Assembly (NCBI GenBank): GCA_025056865.1
Contig: JANWVO010000052.1
Span: forward strand, 186,001 to 250,000
DNA length: 64,000 nt
Direction of reading: 5' to 3'
From: Bryobacteraceae bacterium
Lineage (GTDB): Bacteria; Acidobacteriota; Terriglobia; Bryobacterales; Bryobacteraceae
The first letter of the stretch is position 1; every line of letters starts with the position of its first letter. The translations under genes were made by a program, and so were the position numbers. Below the pieces are notes generated by a model. It was not told where the DNA came from and did no database searches. It saw nothing but the letters and a program-made list of their open reading frames with translations. Positions 32,499 through 41,444 of this stretch are shown one piece after another.

Positions 32499-34925
32499 AT
32501 GACGGATGGAATTTTCCGCTTCGCGGACGTCAGCGTCCCGGCGCCTCTGGACCGCGCCTTCACCTATGAGCTGCCGGAAACGCTCCGGCACCGGGTGCGC
32601 CCCGGCTGCCGCGTGCTGGTGCCCTTCGGGCCGCGGAAGCTGGCCGGCGTGGTGCTGCGCGTCCACGATGAGCCGCCGGAAGCCGAAGCCCGGCAGGTGC
32701 TCCGGCTGCTGGATGCCGAACCCGCCTTCGATGCCGAAATGCTCGAGCTGGGCCGCTGGGTGGCGCATTATTACTGCGCCCCGCTCGGCGAAGTGCTGCG
32801 CTCGATGGCGCCCCTGGCCGCTGACGTCCGGCACACGCGCATCTGGGCCCTGACCCAGAAAGGGCTGGACGTCACGCGCCAGCTTGGGCTGGACGGCGAC
32901 AGCGGCGACCCGGCCGAACAGATCCTTCGGGCGCTGGAAGCCCGGCCTTTGTCCGAGGCGACGCTCGAGCGCAAGGTGAAAGGCGCGAAGAAGATCCTCG
33001 CCTCGCTGGAGCGGAAAGGGCTGGTCGAGGCGGAAACTGCCGCCGCGCAGCGAGACCCGCTGCGCGCGCCGGCTTCGAAGCTGCTGGCCGAGTTTCTCGC
33101 GCGCCCTGCCAACGGCGTGAAACTCGCGCGCGCCGAGCGCGAGCTGCTCGCCTATCTGGAGCTGCATCCCGGCCCGCACCGGCTGACGCAGCTCGAAGAG
33201 AAGGTGAGGAACGCTTCGCAGGCGGCGCGGTCGCTCGCCCGCAAAGGGCTCGCCCGGCTTCACTATGAGCTGACTGCCGGCGATCCCTCCTGGGCGCGGC
33301 CCCGACACACGCTGACCGGACCGCAGCAGCAGGCCTTCGACGCCATCCGCCAGGCCCTGGAGGCCCGGCGCTATCAGGCGTTCCTGCTGCACGGCGTCAC
33401 CGGCTCCGGCAAGACCGAGGTCTATCTGAACGCCATCGAGGCGGCGCTTGCCCTGGGGCGCGGCGCGCTTCTGCTCGTGCCGGAGATCGCGCTCACGCCT
33501 GCCGTCGCGGGCCAGTTCCATGCGCGCTTCGGCCCGCAGGTGGCCATTCTCCATTCCGCCTTCAACGACGCCGAGCGCGCCGCCCAGTGGAAGCGGCTCC
33601 GCTCGGGCGAGGCCCGCGTGGGCGTCGGCACGCGCTCCGCCGTGTTCGCCCCCGTGCGGGATCTCGGCCTGATCATCGTCGACGAGGAGCACGACCAGAG
33701 CTACAAGCAGGAGGAAACGCCGCGCTATCACGGCCGCGACGTCGCCGTCGTGCGCGCGCAGCGCGCCGGAGCCGTGGCCGTGCTCGGCTCGGCCACGCCC
33801 TCTCTCGAGAGCCGCTACAACGTGGAGCGCGGCAAGTACGCGCTGCTCGAGCTGCCGGGCCGCATCGCCGACCGTCCCCTGCCCTCGGTGGAAATCATCG
33901 ACATGCGCGAAGAGTTCCTCGAGACCCGGCAGTCGGCGCTGTTTTCCCGCAGGCTCCGGGAGGCCATTGCGGCGAAACTCGAAGCCGGCGAGCAGACCAT
34001 CCTCCTGATGAACCGCCGCGGTTTCAGCTCCGCCGTCTCCTGCCGCTCCTGCGGCGAGCGGCTTCAGTGCGTGAACTGCGCCATCGGCCTCACCTTCCAC
34101 CGCCGCGACAACCGGCTGCTCTGCCATTACTGCAATTACGCCCAGCGGGTGCCGAAAACCTGCCCGAATTGCGGCAGCGAATATCTGTATTTCCTTGGCT
34201 CCGGCAGCGAAAAAGTGGAGGATGAATTGCGCCGGCATTTCCCGCAGGCGCGCGTCGCGCGGCTGGACCGCGACACCGCCGCGGGCAGGAACCAGTACGA
34301 GCGCATCCTCGGCGGCTTCCGCGAAGGCGCCTTCGACATCCTCGTCGGCACGCAGATGATCGCCAAGGGGCACGACATCCCCAACGTCACCCTTGTCGGC
34401 GTCATCAACGCCGACATCGGACTCTCGCTGCCCGACTTCCGCGCCGCCGAACGCACATTCCAGCTTCTGACGCAGGTGGCCGGCCGCGCCGGCCGCCACC
34501 ACCTGCCCGGGCTGGTTCTCATCCAGACCAACGCGCCGGACCATTACGCCATCCGTTGCGCCGCCGCGCAGGACTACGCGAAGTTCTACGAAAAGGAGCT
34601 CGAATTCCGCCGCCTGATGCGCTACCCGCCCTTCTGCGCGATGGCCAACGTGCTGCTGCGCGCGCCTACGCAGGAAGCCGCCATGCGGCTGGCGGGCGAG
34701 GCGGCGCAGGTGCTCGGCCCCTCAGGCGATGGCGTCAGGATCCTCGGCCCGGCCGAAGCGCCCGTGCCCCGGCTGAAGAGCGAATACCGCTACCAGATCC
34801 TCATCAAGGCCCTCTCCCGCGCGCGCCTGAATGAAATGCTGCACTCGCTGCGCCGCCACGCCGGCGAAGCGAAATGGCCCGCCACGGCGCTCGTGGTGGA
34901 CGTCGACCCCATGACCCTGTTATGA
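32499..34925 (+). CDS. priA: Primosomal protein N' (replication restart helicase PriA)
   Basis: Superfamily 2 DNA helicase of 808 residues that reloads the replisome at stalled forks. The N-terminal 3'-end-binding domain starts FADVSVPAPLDRAFTYELP. The helicase core has Walker A GVTGSGKTEVY (near residue 300), the DEEH box, and GSATPSLES. The zinc-binding module is complete, with CRSCGERLQCVNC and CHYCNYAQRVPKTCPNCG. GTQMIAKGHD and QVAGRAGR complete the family set. GAGG is near the ATG. The next gene follows after 10 bp. Confidence 0.96.
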   Translation: MTDGIFRFADVSVPAPLDRAFTYELPETLRHRVRPGCRVLVPFGPRKLAGVVLRVHDEPPEAEARQVLRLLDAEPAFDAEMLELGRWVAHYYCAPLGEVLRSMAPLAADVRHTRIWALTQKGLDVTRQLGLDGDSGDPAEQILRALEARPLSEATLERKVKGAKKILASLERKGLVEAETAAAQRDPLRAPASKLLAEFLARPANGVKLARAERELLAYLELHPGPHRLTQLEEKVRNASQAARSLARKGLARLHYELTAGDPSWARPRHTLTGPQQQAFDAIRQALEARRYQAFLLHGVTGSGKTEVYLNAIEAALALGRGALLLVPEIALTPAVAGQFHARFGPQVAILHSAFNDAERAAQWKRLRSGEARVGVGTRSAVFAPVRDLGLIIVDEEHDQSYKQEETPRYHGRDVAVVRAQRAGAVAVLGSATPSLESRYNVERGKYALLELPGRIADRPLPSVEIIDMREEFLETRQSALFSRRLREAIAAKLEAGEQTILLMNRRGFSSAVSCRSCGERLQCVNCAIGLTFHRRDNRLLCHYCNYAQRVPKTCPNCGSEYLYFLGSGSEKVEDELRRHFPQARVARLDRDTAAGRNQYERILGGFREGAFDILVGTQMIAKGHDIPNVTLVGVINADIGLSLPDFRAAERTFQLLTQVAGRAGRHHLPGLVLIQTNAPDHYAIRCAAAQDYAKFYEKELEFRRLMRYPPFCAMANVLLRAPTQEAAMRLAGEAAQVLGPSGDGVRILGPAEAPVPRLKSEYRYQILIKALSRARLNEMLHSLRRHAGEAKWPATALVVDVDPMTLL

Positions 34926-34935
34926 CTGACGGAGC

Positions 34936-35715
34936 ATGCTGTCGTGGGAGCGCAATGCCGCCAATCTGGCTGCGTCGCTCGCCTTCTACGGCCGGGTGAC
35001 CCAGGAGCCGGGGCTGCGTCTGATCACGAGCTGGGTGACGCACCCCGTGTTCAACATCGCGCTGCTGGACGGGCCGGCGCCCGATCCTCCCGGCCAGGAA
35101 TCGACTGAACTGGACCGCCGCATCGAACGCGCTGCCGCCCATTACGGCGCGCTGGGGCGCTCGTGGTCGTTCTGGGTCTGCGAGCACCTGTTGGGCCCCC
35201 GCACGCTCCGGAGGCTTTACCGCATCTTCGACGCCCACGGCATGTCCTGCATCGCCGAGCCGCCCGGCATGGAGATCGAGGATCTGCCCCCGCCGCGCCG
35301 GCCGCTGCCGGCGCTGGAGATCCGCGCGGCCACCGACGAGCAGGCGCGGCTGGACTTCGCCGACATTGTCGGCCAGTGCTTCTACATCCCGCCGCCGTTG
35401 GCCCACGAAGTCTACGACGATCCCTCGCGCTGGGGCGCGCCGCTGGAAATCCTGGTCGGCTATGCGTCCGGGCGGGCGGTGACGTGCGCGGCGTTCATGG
35501 AAGCCGCAGGAGCCATCGGCATCTATTCGGTGGGCACTCTGCCGGGCTGGCGGGGCAAGGGCTACGCCGAGGCCATCATGCGGGCCGGCGTGGAGCGGCT
35601 GCGCCGGCGCGGCGTGACGGGACCGGTCGTGCTCCAGTCCTCCCCGGCCGGTTTCGAGCTTTACCGCAGGCTGGGCTTCCGGCGCTGCACGCGCTACTTT
35701 GTCTTCTCATCCTGA
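34936..35715 (+). CDS. GNAT-family N-acetyltransferase
   Basis: Protein of 259 residues with a C-terminal GNAT domain: IYSVGTLPGWRGKGYAEAIM carries the acetyl-CoA pyrophosphate loop (R/Q-X-X-G-X-G/A variant, WRGKGYA), followed by VVLQSSPAGFELYRRLGFRR. The N-terminal half is a separate, less conserved domain that may bind substrate. The acceptor is unknown. It starts 10 bp after priA and probably shares its transcript; its end overlaps the end of hutH by nine bases. Confidence 0.85.
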   Translation: MLSWERNAANLAASLAFYGRVTQEPGLRLITSWVTHPVFNIALLDGPAPDPPGQESTELDRRIERAAAHYGALGRSWSFWVCEHLLGPRTLRRLYRIFDAHGMSCIAEPPGMEIEDLPPPRRPLPALEIRAATDEQARLDFADIVGQCFYIPPPLAHEVYDDPSRWGAPLEILVGYASGRAVTCAAFMEAAGAIGIYSVGTLPGWRGKGYAEAIMRAGVERLRRRGVTGPVVLQSSPAGFELYRRLGFRRCTRYFVFSS

Positions 35716-37233
35716 CGCGCCGGGCTCTTCTTCCGCCCAAGGGCGCGGCAGCTCTCGCCATTGGCGCAGCCACTCGCTCACGGCGGCGATCACCGGAGCC
35801 CCTGCAAAGTCCCCGCGCCGCACGGGCGCCTGCCCGCGCAGCCGCACGAGGAACTCCTCCAGCACCGGGCTCGTGCGCAGCGGGCGCAGGAACTCGATCG
35901 CCTGCGAGGCAGCCACCAGCTCGATCGCCAGCACCTGCCGCGCCAGCTCCACCGCCTGCCGCAGCTTGAGAGCCGCCGTCATGCCCATGCTTACGAAGTC
36001 TTCCTTGTTGCCGCTCGTCGTGATCGATCCGGGAGAGGCCGGCGCGGCCAGCACGCGCAGCTCGGCCACCAGCGCCGCCGCCGTCACCTGCCACATCATC
36101 AGCCCGGACTCCAGGCCGGGGTGCGAGGCAAGAAACGCGGGCAGCCCTTCGTTCAGCATCGGGTTCACCATCCGGTCGGTGCGCCGTTCGCTGATGCCCG
36201 CCAGCGAGCAGAGCGCGATGGCGAGCCAGTCCATCACCAGCGCCAGCGGCTGCCCGTGGAAGTTGCCGCCGGACAGGATCTCGCCGTCGAACACCAGCGG
36301 GTTGTCGGTGGCCGAGTTCAGCTCGATCGAAAACACGCGCCTGGCTTCGGCCGCCGCGTCGCGCACCGCGCCGTGCACCTGCGGCGCGCACCGCAGCGAG
36401 TAAGCGTCCTGCACGTGGCGGCAGGTGCGGTGGGACTCGCGGATCTCGCTCGCGCGCATCAGCCGCTCCAGCAGCCTTGCGCTCCGCATCTGGCCCGGAT
36501 GCGGCCGCGCGGCGTGGATGCGCGCATCGAACGCCCGCGGCGTGCCGCGCAGCGCGTCGGTGGACAGCGCGCAGGCCACATCCGCGATTTCACACAGGTC
36601 TTCGATGTCGATCAGCGCCAGCGCCCCCACGCCGAGCATCGCCTGCGTGCCGTTGACCAGCGAGATGCCCTCCTTCGCGTGCAGCCGCACCGGCTCGATG
36701 CCGGCGGCTGCCAGCGCCTCGGCGCCGCTCATGCGCCGCCCTTCGTACTCGGCTTCGCCCTCGCCCATCAGCACCAGCGCCATGTGAGCCAGCGGCGCCA
36801 GATCCCCGCTTGCGCCCACGCTGCCCCGCGACGGCACCACAGGCGTCACCCCGTGGTTCAGCAGCGCGCACAGCCGCCGCGCGATCAACGGACGGATCCC
36901 GCTCAGCCCCTTGGCCAGCACGTTGGCCCGGATCAGCATCATCGCCCGCACCGCCTCGCGCGGCAGCGGCTCGCCGACGCCGCACGCGTGCGACCGCACC
37001 ACGTTCTCCTGAAGCCGGTCGAGGTCTTCGGCGCTGATCCGCTCATCGGCCAGATAGCCGACGCCCGTATTCACCGCATACACCGGCTGCCCGCCGGCGG
37101 CCATGCGCTCGATCCACTCGCGCGACGCGCGCATCTTCTTCGACGCGTGCTGGTCGAGCTCCACCGGCTCGCCGCGCCGCGCCACCGCCTCCACCTGCTC
37201 GAGCGTCAGCGATTCCCCGTTCAGCGTGACCAT
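35707..37233 (-). CDS. hutH: Histidine ammonia-lyase
   Basis: Removes ammonia from histidine to give urocanate, the first step of histidine degradation (508 residues). The Ala-Ser-Gly triad that cyclises into the MIO cofactor is in GSVGASGDLAPLAHMAL. Other family segments are NTGVGYL, RSHACGVGEPL, QDAYSLRCAPQVHG and NSATDNPLV. The Ser-His in RSH fits histidine rather than tyrosine or phenylalanine lyases. No other hut genes are in the window. The ATG is 11 bp behind a TAGGAT box shared with the divergent RNA methyltransferase gene, without a Shine-Dalgarno. Confidence 0.93.
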   Translation of the reverse strand: MVTLNGESLTLEQVEAVARRGEPVELDQHASKKMRASREWIERMAAGGQPVYAVNTGVGYLADERISAEDLDRLQENVVRSHACGVGEPLPREAVRAMMLIRANVLAKGLSGIRPLIARRLCALLNHGVTPVVPSRGSVGASGDLAPLAHMALVLMGEGEAEYEGRRMSGAEALAAAGIEPVRLHAKEGISLVNGTQAMLGVGALALIDIEDLCEIADVACALSTDALRGTPRAFDARIHAARPHPGQMRSARLLERLMRASEIRESHRTCRHVQDAYSLRCAPQVHGAVRDAAAEARRVFSIELNSATDNPLVFDGEILSGGNFHGQPLALVMDWLAIALCSLAGISERRTDRMVNPMLNEGLPAFLASHPGLESGLMMWQVTAAALVAELRVLAAPASPGSITTSGNKEDFVSMGMTAALKLRQAVELARQVLAIELVAASQAIEFLRPLRTSPVLEEFLVRLRGQAPVRRGDFAGAPVIAAVSEWLRQWRELPRPWAEEEPGASG

Positions 37234-37243
37234 GGCTTCAGGC

Positions 37244-37250
37244 TATCCTA
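37244..37250. promoter_or_regulatory. Shared symmetric -10 element, hutH/RNA methyltransferase pair
   Basis: TATCCTA gives TATCCT on the plus strand (37244-37249), 11 bp before the methyltransferase ATG. It gives TAGGAT on the minus strand (37245-37250), 11 bp before the hutH ATG. Only 27 bp separate the two start codons. The surrounding 10-mer GGCTATCCTA is identical to that at 17951-17960. Confidence 0.62.
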
Positions 37251-37260
37251 GTCGGGCGGG

Positions 37261-37758
37261 ATGACCGAACCGCGCCTGCCCGTCGTGATCCTGCTCGACA
37301 ACATCCGCTCCATGTACAATGCCGGCGCGTTCTTCCGCACCTGCGACGCCGCCGGCGCGGAGAAGCTCCTCCTGTGCGGCATCACCGCGCATCCGCCGCA
37401 GCCGGGGGTGGCCAAGACCGCCCTCGGAGCCGAGAAGACCGTGCCCTGGGAATACCATGTCGATGCCCTCGTGCCGCTGCGGATGCTGCGCGCGCGAGGC
37501 TACCAGATCGCCGCCATCGAGACGGCAGAGCCCTCCGTCGATCTCTTCGAATGGGAGCCGCGGTGGCCCGTCTGCGCCGTCTTCGGCAACGAGGTCGACG
37601 GACTCGGCGAAGCGGTGCTGGCCGCCTGCGACGTCCGCGTGCGCATCCCCATGCGGGGTGCCAAGAGCTCGCTGAACGTGGCCACCGCCGGCGGGGTGGT
37701 CGCTTATGAGCTGCTGCGGAAGTGGCGGCTCCGGAGGCTGCCCCCGGCTGGCGCCTGA
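37261..37758 (+). CDS. SpoU/TrmH-family RNA methyltransferase
   Basis: SPOUT-class 2'-O-ribose methyltransferase of 165 residues. All three motifs are present: motif 1 LLDNIRSMYNAGAFFRTCDA with the catalytic Arg, motif 2 FGNEVDGL, and motif 3 IPMRGAKSSLNVATAGGVV, which forms the SAM knot. It lacks the N-terminal RNA-binding extension of RlmB, so it may act on tRNA (TrmL-like or TrmH-like); the target is not decided. The ATG is at the end of a 27-bp shared promoter region. Confidence 0.9.
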   Translation: MTEPRLPVVILLDNIRSMYNAGAFFRTCDAAGAEKLLLCGITAHPPQPGVAKTALGAEKTVPWEYHVDALVPLRMLRARGYQIAAIETAEPSVDLFEWEPRWPVCAVFGNEVDGLGEAVLAACDVRVRIPMRGAKSSLNVATAGGVVAYELLRKWRLRRLPPAGA

Positions 37759-37785
37759 CGCCCCATTCATTTCTGCAAATAACCC

Positions 37786-37813
37786 TTGCATCCGCTTCAT
37801 TTCTTTGATAACT
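37786..37813 (+). promoter_or_regulatory. Probable sigma-70 promoter of the TonB receptor gene
   Basis: TTGCAT (37786-37791) and ATAACT (37808-37813) with a 16-bp spacer, in a locally AT-rich patch, about 80 bp before the ATG at 37892. A strong AGGGGGG ribosome binding site follows, so this transcript has a normal leader. Confidence 0.5.
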
Positions 37814-37891
37814 CCAACTCCATGCAGACAGTGGGGGCCGGGATGCCCCTTCCCGTCTGCCGCGAAAAGCAGTTCCAGGGGGGTTTGTTTC

Positions 37892-40800
37892 ATGCGAAGA
37901 TTCACGACCGGAGCGCTCGCAGCGGCGCTGTTTTTCGTTGCATCGCACGTCTGCCGCGCGCAGAACGTTTCCAGCTCCATCACTGGCGTTTTCGTCGATC
38001 CCACCGGCGCCGCGCTGGTGAACGTCGAAATCACGCTCACCAACCAGGCCACCGGCACGTCCTTCACCGCGCGCAGCGGCCCGGACGGCGGCTTCTCGCT
38101 GCCCAATCTGCTGGCAGGCCGGTACAACCTCACCGCCCGCATGGCGGGCTTCAAGACGCACGAGACGCGCGACATCGTGCTCACCGCCGGCGAGACCCGG
38201 TCCCTCGGCCAGATCCAGATGCAGATCGGCGAAGTGCGCGAAAGCATCAGCGTGGAGGCGGTCGCCACGGCCGTTCAGACCTCATCGGCGGAAAAATCCG
38301 GCGTCATTACGGGCAGCCAGCTTCGCGACATCGCCGTGCGCGGGCGCGACTTTTTCACCTACCTGTCCACCATCCCCGGCGTCGTCGACAACTTCTCGCA
38401 GCGCCGCGAGACCGCTTCGCCGGACTCGATCCGCGGCACCTTCATCAATGGCAGCCGCGAGAACCAGAAGAACCTCACCGTGGACGGCGTCACCAATCTC
38501 GATACCGGCTCCAACTCCACCATCCACTACCAGCCCAACATGGACTCCATCGCCGAAATCAAGGTGTTGACCTCCAACTACCAGGCCGAATTCGGCCGCA
38601 ATGGCGGCGGCGTCATCACCGTGATCACGCGGAGCGGGACGCGCGAATTCCACGGCTCGGCGTACTACTTCCACCGCAATGAATCGCTCAACGCCAACAA
38701 CTTCTTCAATAACCGCACCGGCACGCCAAGGCTGCCCTACCGCTACCGCATCAACGGCTACTCCATCGGCGGCCCCGTCTACATCCCGAAGAAGTGGAAC
38801 ACCGACCGTTCGAAGCTGTTCTTCTTCTGGTCCCAGGAGTACGTCGGCATGAAGCGGGACTACGGCACGCGGTTCGTCAACATGCCGACGGCGCTCGAAC
38901 GGGCGGGCGACTTCTCGCAGTCGCGCGACACCAATGGCGCGCTCATCGTCGTCCGCGATCCGGTTACGCAGCAGCCTTTCCCCGGCAATGTGGTCCCCTC
39001 ATCCCGCATCAATCCGCTCGGGCAGAAGATGCTGAACTTCTTCCCGCTGCCGAATTACGTCGATCCGGACCCGCGGCTCGTCTACCAGCGCAATTTCCGC
39101 AGCCAGTATTCGGGCCAGTATCCCAAGCGCCAGGACATGATCCGCATCGACGGCAACTTCTGGCAGTCCTTCCAGTTCTACTACCGGTTCGTGAAGGACA
39201 GGGATGAGCAGGACACGCCCTACGGCCTCTGGGTCAACGGCAACATCAACTACCTGCTGACGCCGGTGCGGTTCGGCCAGCCGGGCAAGGGCCATGTCGT
39301 CCGCATGAACAAGATCTTCTCGCCCACGCTGGTGGCCGAGTTCACCTATGGCAAGAGCTTCAACAACCTGTATTTCAAGCCGGTGGACGAGTCCCTGATG
39401 ACCCGCGACAAGGTGGGCAACCCCGCCGAGTGGTTCAAGGACGACAATATCAAGGAGAACTACGCGCCGAACATCGTCTTCGGCGGACAGCCCGCCAATC
39501 CGGTGAACTTCAGTTGGGGCAACATCCCCTACCGGAACTACAACGACATCTACAGCTACGTCGGCAACGTCTCCAAGATCTGGCGGAACCACGCGTTCAA
39601 GGCGGGCGTTTACGTCGAGCGCACCGGAAAATTCCAGGTGGGCGGAACGAATTACCGCGGCAACTTCAACTTCAGCCGCGACGTGAACAACCCCTATGAC
39701 ACGAACCACTCTTTCGCCAACGCGCTGCTCGGCGTCATCCAGAGCTACTCGGAGGCTGACAAGCGCGTCGATGGCGACTGGTGGTTCTGGAACGTTGAGT
39801 GGTACGTGCAGGACAACTGGCGCGTGAACAAGCGCCTGACGCTCGACTACGGCATCCGGATCTACCACCTGCCGCCGATGGAGGACCTCAACCGCACGCT
39901 TTCCTCCTTCGATCCGTCGAAATACGATCCGGCGAAGGCGCCCCGGCTGTATGTGCCCTGCCGCGACCCGAACAACCGCCGCGTCGCCTGCAATCCGCTG
40001 AACGGCGCCTACGCTCCCTCGCCGATGATCGGCCTCTTCGTGCCCGGAAGCGGCGTCTTCGCCAACGGCATGAGGATCGGCGGCATCGATGCCGGCGCGC
40101 CTCCGGGCCTGTATGACGCGCCTGCGGCCGCCTACGGGCCGCGCTTCGGCTTCGCCTACGACGTCTTCGGCAACGGCAGGACCGCGCTGCGCGGCGGTTT
40201 CGGCATGTTCAAGGACCGCCTCCAGGGCAACCCGACGTTCAACCTGAACGGCCAGCCGCCCATCGCTTACACCCCCACGCTCTTCTACGGCGATCTGAGC
40301 ACTTACGCCAGCGTGCCGGGCGCCGTCGGGCCCACCAGCAGCAACATGCTTTACGGCTTCAACAAGCAGTCCACCACGATGAATTTCTCGTTCGGCATCC
40401 AGCACCAGATCTTCCAGACGCTGATCGACCTCAGCTATGTCGGCTCCCAGTCCCGGCAACTGATGGCCAGCCGCAACATCAACCCCATCCCGATGTACGC
40501 GCGCTTCGATCCGGCCAATCAGGATCCCACCAACCCGGGCCGCCCGTTGCCGGACAACTTCTTCCGGCCTTACTTCGGCCACGCCGACATCAACTACCGC
40601 TACAATGGCGTCAACTCCAACTACAACTCGCTCCAGCTCTCGGCCAACCGCCGCTTCACCCGCGGCCTCCAGTTCGGCGTCGCCTATACCTGGTCGAAGA
40701 CACTGGGCGTCGCCGACACGGACACCACCGGCGTCAGCCCCTACTTCCCGCTTCGGGCCCGCAACTACGGCCCGCTCGGCTTCGACCGGCGCCATGTCTT

Positions 40801-41350
40801 CGTCGCCAACTACATCTGGGACGTGCCGAAGCTCGGCCGCCGGCTCAACAACCGCTATCTCGGCTGGGTGACTGACAACTGGCAGATCAGCGGCATCACC
40901 TCCTTCATTACCGGCGCGCCTTTCACGCCGGGCTTCTCCACCACGGACGGCGCCGACATCACCGGCTCCTCCGAAGGCGCCCGCGTCGTGATCATTGGCG
41001 ACACCTATCTGCCGAAGAGCCAGCGCACGTTCGAGCGCAACTTCAACACCGCCGCGTTCGCGCGTCCGGCCGTCCGGGACTTCGGCAATGCCGGCCAGAA
41101 CTCGATGTACGGCCCCGGCGTCAACAACTGGGACATCGCCATCGCCAAGCGCTTCCCGCTGTTCGGCGAGGACCGCTGGGTGCAGTTCCGCGGCGAGCTG
41201 TTCAATGCGTGGAACCACACGCAGTTCAGCGCCATCGACACCACGGCGCGCTTCGACCCCGCGGGCAACCAGGTGAACCCTTCCTTCGGGCAGTTCTCCG
41301 CCGCCCGCGACCCGCGCATCATTCAGCTCAGCCTGCGCGTCAACTTCTGA
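37892..41350 (+). CDS. Oar-type TonB-dependent receptor
   Basis: Large outer-membrane protein of 1152 residues. Order: signal peptide (about 1-23, ending CRAQ), carboxypeptidase-regulatory-like beta-sandwich (about 27-115, SITGVFVDPTGAALVNVEI), plug domain (about 130-250, including GVITVITRSGTREFHG), then a long beta-barrel ending in Phe (LSLRVNF). This layout is expanded in Acidobacteriota, where these receptors are thought to take up oligosaccharides or other large nutrients with TonB/ExbBD energy. The ATG at 37892 has AGGGGGG at good distance; an upstream in-frame opening reads the previous gene. A terminator follows, so it is transcribed alone. Confidence 0.93.
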   Translation: MRRFTTGALAAALFFVASHVCRAQNVSSSITGVFVDPTGAALVNVEITLTNQATGTSFTARSGPDGGFSLPNLLAGRYNLTARMAGFKTHETRDIVLTAGETRSLGQIQMQIGEVRESISVEAVATAVQTSSAEKSGVITGSQLRDIAVRGRDFFTYLSTIPGVVDNFSQRRETASPDSIRGTFINGSRENQKNLTVDGVTNLDTGSNSTIHYQPNMDSIAEIKVLTSNYQAEFGRNGGGVITVITRSGTREFHGSAYYFHRNESLNANNFFNNRTGTPRLPYRYRINGYSIGGPVYIPKKWNTDRSKLFFFWSQEYVGMKRDYGTRFVNMPTALERAGDFSQSRDTNGALIVVRDPVTQQPFPGNVVPSSRINPLGQKMLNFFPLPNYVDPDPRLVYQRNFRSQYSGQYPKRQDMIRIDGNFWQSFQFYYRFVKDRDEQDTPYGLWVNGNINYLLTPVRFGQPGKGHVVRMNKIFSPTLVAEFTYGKSFNNLYFKPVDESLMTRDKVGNPAEWFKDDNIKENYAPNIVFGGQPANPVNFSWGNIPYRNYNDIYSYVGNVSKIWRNHAFKAGVYVERTGKFQVGGTNYRGNFNFSRDVNNPYDTNHSFANALLGVIQSYSEADKRVDGDWWFWNVEWYVQDNWRVNKRLTLDYGIRIYHLPPMEDLNRTLSSFDPSKYDPAKAPRLYVPCRDPNNRRVACNPLNGAYAPSPMIGLFVPGSGVFANGMRIGGIDAGAPPGLYDAPAAAYGPRFGFAYDVFGNGRTALRGGFGMFKDRLQGNPTFNLNGQPPIAYTPTLFYGDLSTYASVPGAVGPTSSNMLYGFNKQSTTMNFSFGIQHQIFQTLIDLSYVGSQSRQLMASRNINPIPMYARFDPANQDPTNPGRPLPDNFFRPYFGHADINYRYNGVNSNYNSLQLSANRRFTRGLQFGVAYTWSKTLGVADTDTTGVSPYFPLRARNYGPLGFDRRHVFVANYIWDVPKLGRRLNNRYLGWVTDNWQISGITSFITGAPFTPGFSTTDGADITGSSEGARVVIIGDTYLPKSQRTFERNFNTAAFARPAVRDFGNAGQNSMYGPGVNNWDIAIAKRFPLFGEDRWVQFRGELFNAWNHTQFSAIDTTARFDPAGNQVNPSFGQFSAARDPRIIQLSLRVNF

Positions 41351-41376
41351 CCGCGGCGCGCACAGGCTGAATCCGG

Positions 41377-41404
41377 AAGGGCGCCCGGCGGTCCGGGCGC
41401 CCTT
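41377..41404 (+). terminator. Terminator hairpin after the TonB receptor gene
   Basis: A perfect 12-bp stem AAGGGCGCCCGG/CCGGGCGCCCTT with a CGGT loop, 26 bp past the stop. The T-tract is short (CTTCTTG), so efficiency may be moderate. Confidence 0.75.
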
Positions 41405-41432
41405 CTTGCATGCTTCGGCCGCCCGTCCGTGC

Positions 41433-41438
41433 TAAATT
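41433..41438 (+). promoter_or_regulatory. -10 element directly before a TTG start
   Basis: TAAATT followed by only six bases (CTCGGG) and then the TTG start at 41445. No Shine-Dalgarno fits, so a leaderless transcript is likely. Confidence 0.5.
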
Positions 41439-41444
41439 CTCGGG

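Noticed and set aside
32469-34544. 691-codon open frame antisense to priA
   Set aside because: Shadow frame; all PriA motifs are on the plus strand.
38999-41218. 739-codon open frame antisense to the TonB receptor gene
   Set aside because: Val/Ala/Glu-rich shadow translation; the plus strand encodes a clear receptor.
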